DNA of 64,000 nucleotides from CAIWHR01 sp963734055. Its GTDB lineage: Bacteria > Pseudomonadota > Gammaproteobacteria > Burkholderiales > Casimicrobiaceae. The notes beneath the pieces are model-generated. The model worked only from the letters and a program-made list of their open reading frames with translations, was not told the DNA's origin and did not search any database. The position numbers were made by a program, and so were the translations under genes. Location of the stretch: positions 496,001 through 560,000 of the forward strand of contig CAVTFQ010000007.1 in the NCBI GenBank assembly GCA_963734055.1, in the 5' to 3' direction. Numbering within the stretch: the first letter of the stretch is position 1; the number at the start of each line of letters is the position of its first letter. Below, piece after piece: positions 60,047 through 64,000 of the stretch.

Positions 60047-60133
60047 GCGAAACTCATTCCTTGCGCCCCGAAAGCACTGCCTCGTCCCGCTGCGCTGGCC
60101 TACGCCTGTCTTGACCGGTGCGGTATGGCCCAT

Positions 60134-60505
60134 TTAGACGCCGGTTTGCAGTATCCAGCTCCTCGCGGCATCGAATTCGGCGGTGGAGAAGGCGCGTACT
60201 GGATGATGAAACAGCGGGGCGAACAGGCGCACCGCGTTGGTAATCCATTCCACATCGGTAACGACAGCCATACGGCCAAAGTCGCCCCAGTGCCCCAAGC
60301 CAAGCTTGGTGTCCGCCCAGACGGCGCCGGGCGTCATGCCCTCGAACTCCGGCCCCAGAAAGCACAGCAAACGCAGCGATCTGTGTTGCTTGATGCGGCG
60401 CAGTGCCTCGGGGATCAGGGTGTCGCGATAGTCCTCCGCACTCACGCGTCCCTTGCCACGGACCGCAAGAACATCTTCCGGAAAACCAGGCATGATCTCG
60501 AACAT
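60134..60505 (-). CDS. SpoIIAA-like (STAS-fold) protein
   Basis: The 123-residue protein matches the SpoIIAA-like/DUF3478 group: VLAVRGKGRVSAEDYRDTLI, LLCFLGPEFEGMTPGAVWAD, GRMAVVTDVEWITNAVRLF and the C-terminal PVRAFSTAEFDAARSWI. Proteins of this group bind small lipophilic ligands or regulators, but their role is not fixed. The ATG at 60505 is chosen; an earlier ATG would add 11 residues. It is encoded after the PhaC-like gene with a 54-nt gap. Confidence 0.85.
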   Translation of the reverse strand: MFEIMPGFPEDVLAVRGKGRVSAEDYRDTLIPEALRRIKQHRSLRLLCFLGPEFEGMTPGAVWADTKLGLGHWGDFGRMAVVTDVEWITNAVRLFAPLFHHPVRAFSTAEFDAARSWILQTGV

Positions 60506-60559
60506 GGCATCACTCTCCTTCTGTGTCGTCTCCTCCACGGTCCTGCCGCGCGAGGCGGT

Positions 60560-61702
60560 TCACAAGGACTTCGCCTGCTGGCGTTTGATCCACGCACCGA
60601 TTTCCGGCCAGACGTGCTGCAGCGTGTGCGAACCCATGAAGAGCCCGATATGCCCGCCCGGCGCGAGTTTCTTCACGATTGCGTGCTTGGGCGTCCCGAC
60701 GAGTTCCTCGGCGTTGAAGACCTGTTCCTTGGTCGTGATGTCGTCGGACTCGCCTGCAAGGAGGTACAGCGGAACCTTGATGTCTTTGAGCGAAACGGTC
60801 TGACCGAGCGCGACGAAGGTGCCTTTCGCCAGCCGGTTTTGCTTGAACAGCTCGGTGATGGCCTGAAGATACCAGCGCCCGGGCAAGTCGATCGGATTTT
60901 CGTACCAGCGCTCGAACCGCTCGGTACGCTTGATGTAGGACTTGTCCTCGATATGCTGGTAGAGATCGAGGTACTTCTCCATGTATTGCTCCTCCGGGTG
61001 CATGTTCTTCCAGCCGGCGAGCATGAATTTGCCGAGCATGCGTCCCCCACCGGCAGCGACCATCTCCTCGAAGAAACTCACCGGGAGCTTCTGCGCCATC
61101 TTCCTGATCGCGCCATTGCCGGCAGCGGTATCGATCGGCGAGCCGGCCAGCACCAAGCTCGCCACCTTGCCTGGAAATCGGGCCGCAAACAGCGCTGACA
61201 TCCAGCCGCCCTGGCAGAGGCCGACCAAGTGAACTTTCCCACCAACGCTGTCGACCGCGACATTGAGATCGGCCAGATAGGTGTCGATGTCGAAATCCTT
61301 CATCGCCGCGGTCGCACTTTTCCAATCGGTGACGAGGATCCGCTCCAGGCCGCAGTTCAGCAGCGTCTCGACCAGGCTCTGACCCTTGTCGTAATCGGCG
61401 ATCGTCGAGCTGTGGCCCGCGTAGGGGGCGTCAATCAGTACGGGCACCTGGTTGTTGCCACCAGAGGCACGCGAGAAGTCGCGCAGGCGCATCGTGTCGA
61501 GATCGAGCACTACCCGGTTTGTTGTGGCCCATTCCGGCGGCGGTGGCGCGGCGATTGCTTCGGCTTCGGCGGCGAATTTCAGATTGTCGGCAAACAGCCT
61601 TAGCCCCTCGTCTGCCAGTTCGATCCCTGCCGCCAATGGCCAGAACCAGGGGACACTGTGCTCCTGCCCGGGCTGAGTCGCTGGCGTGTTCGCTTTCGTC
61701 AT
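60560..61702 (-). CDS. PhaC-like alpha/beta hydrolase (possible PHA synthase relative)
   Basis: This 380-residue alpha/beta-hydrolase has Cys163 as nucleophile in the box GLCQGG, with Asp320 or Asp321 (AGESDDIT) and His351 (PGGHIGLF) as the rest of the triad. Cys in place of Ser is the mark of polyhydroxyalkanoate synthases. The size is like the class III catalytic subunit, but no PhaE or PhaR partner is nearby. It overlaps ackA by 4 nt. A link from acetyl-CoA to polyester is possible but not shown by sequence. Confidence 0.78.
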   Translation of the reverse strand: MTKANTPATQPGQEHSVPWFWPLAAGIELADEGLRLFADNLKFAAEAEAIAAPPPPEWATTNRVVLDLDTMRLRDFSRASGGNNQVPVLIDAPYAGHSSTIADYDKGQSLVETLLNCGLERILVTDWKSATAAMKDFDIDTYLADLNVAVDSVGGKVHLVGLCQGGWMSALFAARFPGKVASLVLAGSPIDTAAGNGAIRKMAQKLPVSFFEEMVAAGGGRMLGKFMLAGWKNMHPEEQYMEKYLDLYQHIEDKSYIKRTERFERWYENPIDLPGRWYLQAITELFKQNRLAKGTFVALGQTVSLKDIKVPLYLLAGESDDITTKEQVFNAEELVGTPKHAIVKKLAPGGHIGLFMGSHTLQHVWPEIGAWIKRQQAKSL

Positions 61703-62946
61703 TGCGTTCCCCTTCGGGCGCCATCCACCTGCCTACGGGCCGCGACCAGGGCTGCCGTGTGGCGGGCAATCATCAGTTGCTCGTCCGTGGGCAGCACCCA
61801 CACCGAGACGGGGCTGTCGAGAGCGCTTATCTTCGGCCCGCCGCGACGGTTCGCTGCTTCATCCACCTCGATGCCAAGCCACGCGGCGCCTCGGCCAACG
61901 GCGGCGCGGACGGCCACCGCGTTCTCGCCGATACCGGCCGTGAACACGAGCGTGTCCAGGCCCCCCGCCGCTGCGGCAAGCGAGCCGAGTTCACGTACGA
62001 TTCTGTAGACGAAGAGGTCGATGGCCTCCTTCGCCTGCGGATCGGCACTTTCCAGCAGAACCCGCATATCGTTGCTGATTCCAGACACGCCGAGCAGGCC
62101 GCATTCGCCATAGAGCATCGTCTCGATCTGCGTCGCGCTCATCCCGCGTTCGTTGATCAGCCACAGCAAGAGTCCCGGGTCGAGATCACCCGGCCGCGTG
62201 CCCATCATGATGCCGCTCAAGGGACTGAACCCCATCGTCGTCGCAATGCTTCGGCCTCGAACCATTGCACACATGCTGGCGCCGCTGCCCAGGTGCGCGA
62301 CCACCACCCGACCTGCGGCGGCCGCCGGTTCGACATTCTGCAGCGCGCCGGCGACGTATTCGTACGAGAGTCCATGAAATCCGTACCGGCGTCCGCCCGC
62401 TTCGGTTAGGTTGTTGGGCAAACCATAGAGTTCCGCCACGCGGGGAACCGTTCGATGGAAGGCCGTATCGAAACAGGCGACCTGTTGCAGATCCGGATAA
62501 AGTTTCCGCAGTATCTCGATCGGCTCCAGATTGCGCGGTTGGTGCAGCGGGGCCAGCGGGACCAGGGTTCGGAGACGATCGATCAGCGCTTGGTCAACCC
62601 GCAAGGGCTCGGTGTGCTCGAGCCCGCCCAACGCGACGCGATGCCCGGCGGCAATCAGACGCTCGGTACCCCAATGGCTGCCGATCCAGTCCATCAGAAC
62701 CTGCAGAAGTTCGTCGAGATCCACGCGGGCGGTGCTATCCCAACGGCGCTCAGCCATGAGCGTTCCGGAGGCGTCTTTGGCGAAGAAATGGGGTTCGGTC
62801 GCGATTTGTTCGATCTCGCCATGCGCAGTCGCCGTGATGGGCTTGCCCTCCTTCAGCACGTAGAGTGCGAACTTGATGCTGGAGGATCCGGCATTGATCA
62901 CCATGACGCCGCCATCCTTCGCGGCAATGGATTCGGCTGTCCTCAC
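61699..62946 (-). CDS. ackA: Acetate kinase
   Basis: Acetate kinase forms ATP from acetyl phosphate. The 415-residue protein has the phosphate-binding VINAGSSSIKFALY, the catalytic region FDTAFHRTVP, RYGFHGLSYEYV, VVAHLGSGASMCA and VFTAGIGENAVAVRA. The extension of about 15 residues before the core is unusual but short. Start overlaps the pta stop and end overlaps the PhaC-like gene, each by 4 nt. Confidence 0.95.
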   Translation of the reverse strand: MRTAESIAAKDGGVMVINAGSSSIKFALYVLKEGKPITATAHGEIEQIATEPHFFAKDASGTLMAERRWDSTARVDLDELLQVLMDWIGSHWGTERLIAAGHRVALGGLEHTEPLRVDQALIDRLRTLVPLAPLHQPRNLEPIEILRKLYPDLQQVACFDTAFHRTVPRVAELYGLPNNLTEAGGRRYGFHGLSYEYVAGALQNVEPAAAAGRVVVAHLGSGASMCAMVRGRSIATTMGFSPLSGIMMGTRPGDLDPGLLLWLINERGMSATQIETMLYGECGLLGVSGISNDMRVLLESADPQAKEAIDLFVYRIVRELGSLAAAAGGLDTLVFTAGIGENAVAVRAAVGRGAAWLGIEVDEAANRRGGPKISALDSPVSVWVLPTDEQLMIARHTAALVAARRQVDGARRGTQ

Positions 62947-63887
62947 GACTGCACCGCCTTGCGCAGCCCATGGCGACGCCCATGGGCCACGAGAACAGCG
63001 ATGGCGGAGGACGCGAGCCGAACCCGTGCACTATCCGACCGGCTGGTCAGGACGATCGGCACGCGAGCGCCGAGGACGACGCCGGCGGTTTCCGCGTTAG
63101 CGAGGTATTCGAGCTGTTTCGCTAACATGTTGCCCGACTCCAGGTCCGGCACAACCAAGATATCAGCCGAACCCGCAACCTTTGATTTGATCTGCTTGAT
63201 CGTCGCGGCTTTGAGGCTGATGGCGTTGTCGAATGCCAGCGGGCCGTCCACGATGCCGCCGACAATTTGACCGCGATCAGCCATCTTGCACAGCGCGGCG
63301 GCATCGATGGTCGAGGTAATCTTGGGTGTCACCGTCTCGACGGCCGATAGAATGGCGACCTTTGGGCGCCTGATGCCCAACAGGTGAGCCAAGTCGATTG
63401 CGTTTTGCACAATATCAACCTTGTCTTCAAGCGTCGGGTAAATGTTGATCGCGGCATCGGTGATGAAGAGGATTCGCGGGTACGAAGGCACGGCCATGAC
63501 AAAGACGTGACTCATGCGGCGTTCCGTCCGCAGCCCCGTGGCCTGCTGCATGACCTCATGCATAAGCTCATCGGTGTGCAGGCTTCCTTTCATCAGCGCT
63601 TCGCATTCGCCGCGGCGGCAGAGTTCAACCGCGCGGGCCGCCGAGCCGTGGCTGTGCTCGGTGGCGACCAGGCGATAGGGCGCGATGTCCACGCGGGCAA
63701 GATCCGCGGCGGCCCGCAATTTTCTTGGCGGGCCAACAAGAGTGGGTTCGATGAGGTGCTCCCGCGCTGCCTCGACCGCACCCAGCAATGAAGTCTCGGT
63801 GCAAGGGTGACAGACTGCCGTCGTAACGGGCGCTTTGGAAGCCGCTGAATCGATCAGCATCTGGAAGGCGTGGTGGGTCTTTTGCAT
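62943..63887 (-). CDS. pta: Phosphate acetyl/butyryltransferase
   Basis: This 314-residue protein is of the single-domain PTA/PTB group, which transfers acyl groups between phosphate and CoA. It shows the family segments ALMKGSLHTDELM, RRMSHVFVMAVPSYP, FITDAAINIYPTLEDKVDI, and GIVDGPLAFDNAIS. Given ackA and xfp next to it, acetyl phosphate is the likely substrate. It is the first gene of the long leftward block; the promoter must lie in 63888-64000 or beyond. I saw no clear box there. Confidence 0.88.
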   Translation of the reverse strand: MQKTHHAFQMLIDSAASKAPVTTAVCHPCTETSLLGAVEAAREHLIEPTLVGPPRKLRAAADLARVDIAPYRLVATEHSHGSAARAVELCRRGECEALMKGSLHTDELMHEVMQQATGLRTERRMSHVFVMAVPSYPRILFITDAAINIYPTLEDKVDIVQNAIDLAHLLGIRRPKVAILSAVETVTPKITSTIDAAALCKMADRGQIVGGIVDGPLAFDNAISLKAATIKQIKSKVAGSADILVVPDLESGNMLAKQLEYLANAETAGVVLGARVPIVLTSRSDSARVRLASSAIAVLVAHGRRHGLRKAVQS

Positions 63888-64000
63888 AGGCGCTCGCCCC
63901 GGACGCGGGGTAACTCAAGCTATCTTACCGCCGCACCAAGTCGCCGGGATTTTCTGGACCGGAGATAGCCGTTCGAAACGTCGTAATCTCGTGGCCGGAG

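Noticed and set aside
41018..64000. Idea that the phosphoketolase/ATPase block is part of the tRNA-Arg islands
   Set aside because: The right att and the old tRNA terminator lie at 40,907-40,972, so the islands end there. The block could still be acquired in another way.

Overview
The window looks like a chromosome segment of a high-GC betaproteobacterium, probably of Burkholderiales type. The evidence is the gene order ffs-dnaX-ybaB-recR, the unit yceD-rpmF-plsX-fabH-fabD-fabG-acpP-fabF, and a single lysC followed by tRNA-Ser(GCT). Bases 1 to about 21,470 are dense core genome: the 4.5S RNA, DNA polymerase III tau/gamma, RecR, a three-gene TRAP transporter operon ending in an amidase, a CBS-domain protein, an RsmI-like methyltransferase, Maf, the fatty-acid synthesis cluster, aspartokinase, tRNA-Ser, a secreted beta-helix protein and a phospholipase D family protein, ending at tRNA-Arg(ACG).

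Bases 21,470-40,936 are accessory DNA stacked at the 3' end of tRNA-Arg(ACG). The tRNA 3' end recurs at 29,872-29,918 (47 bp) and at 40,907-40,936 (30 bp), which defines two tandem islands. Island 1 (about 8.4 kb) holds an integrase remnant fused to a truncated molybdenum hydroxylase large subunit, its [2Fe-2S] small subunit, an AraC-type regulator, two tandem exported DUF1254/DUF1214 proteins and a VapC/Phd toxin-antitoxin module with a clear operator palindrome. Island 2 (about 11 kb) holds an integrase gene broken by an IS66-family element with a perfect 8-bp target duplication, followed by a two-gene operon: a SIR2-like/TIR protein, then a 1,176-residue protein combining a STAND-type NTPase, a kinase-like domain whose catalytic Asp is Asn, and about 11-12 membrane helices. 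A DUF2252 gene lies divergently beside it. This operon is the best candidate in the window for an undescribed anti-phage or conflict system.

Bases 40,937-43,600 hold the displaced terminator of tRNA-Arg, a frameshifted small gene, two small membrane proteins and a C-homopolymer block (41,728-41,920) that looks like an assembly artefact. An AsmA-family gene and a LapA-domain gene follow.

Bases 44,399-63,887 form one long minus-strand block in which many genes overlap by 4 nt: phosphate acetyltransferase, acetate kinase, a PhaC-like hydrolase, a SpoIIAA-like protein, a transaldolase pseudogene split by a 170-bp MITE, phosphoglucomutase, glucan phosphorylase, phosphoketolase, a DUF389 membrane protein, and a complete N-type ATPase operon (atpDCQRBEFAG). 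Together these could turn glycogen into glucose-6-phosphate, cleave sugar phosphates to acetyl phosphate, make ATP or acetyl-CoA (possibly for polyhydroxyalkanoate), and couple ATP to ion movement. That suggests an energy-stress or low-oxygen module. Unusual points are Lys/Pro/Glu-rich tails on the ATPase alpha, beta and (after correcting a frameshift) b subunits, with a DUF2934 segment at the end of b.
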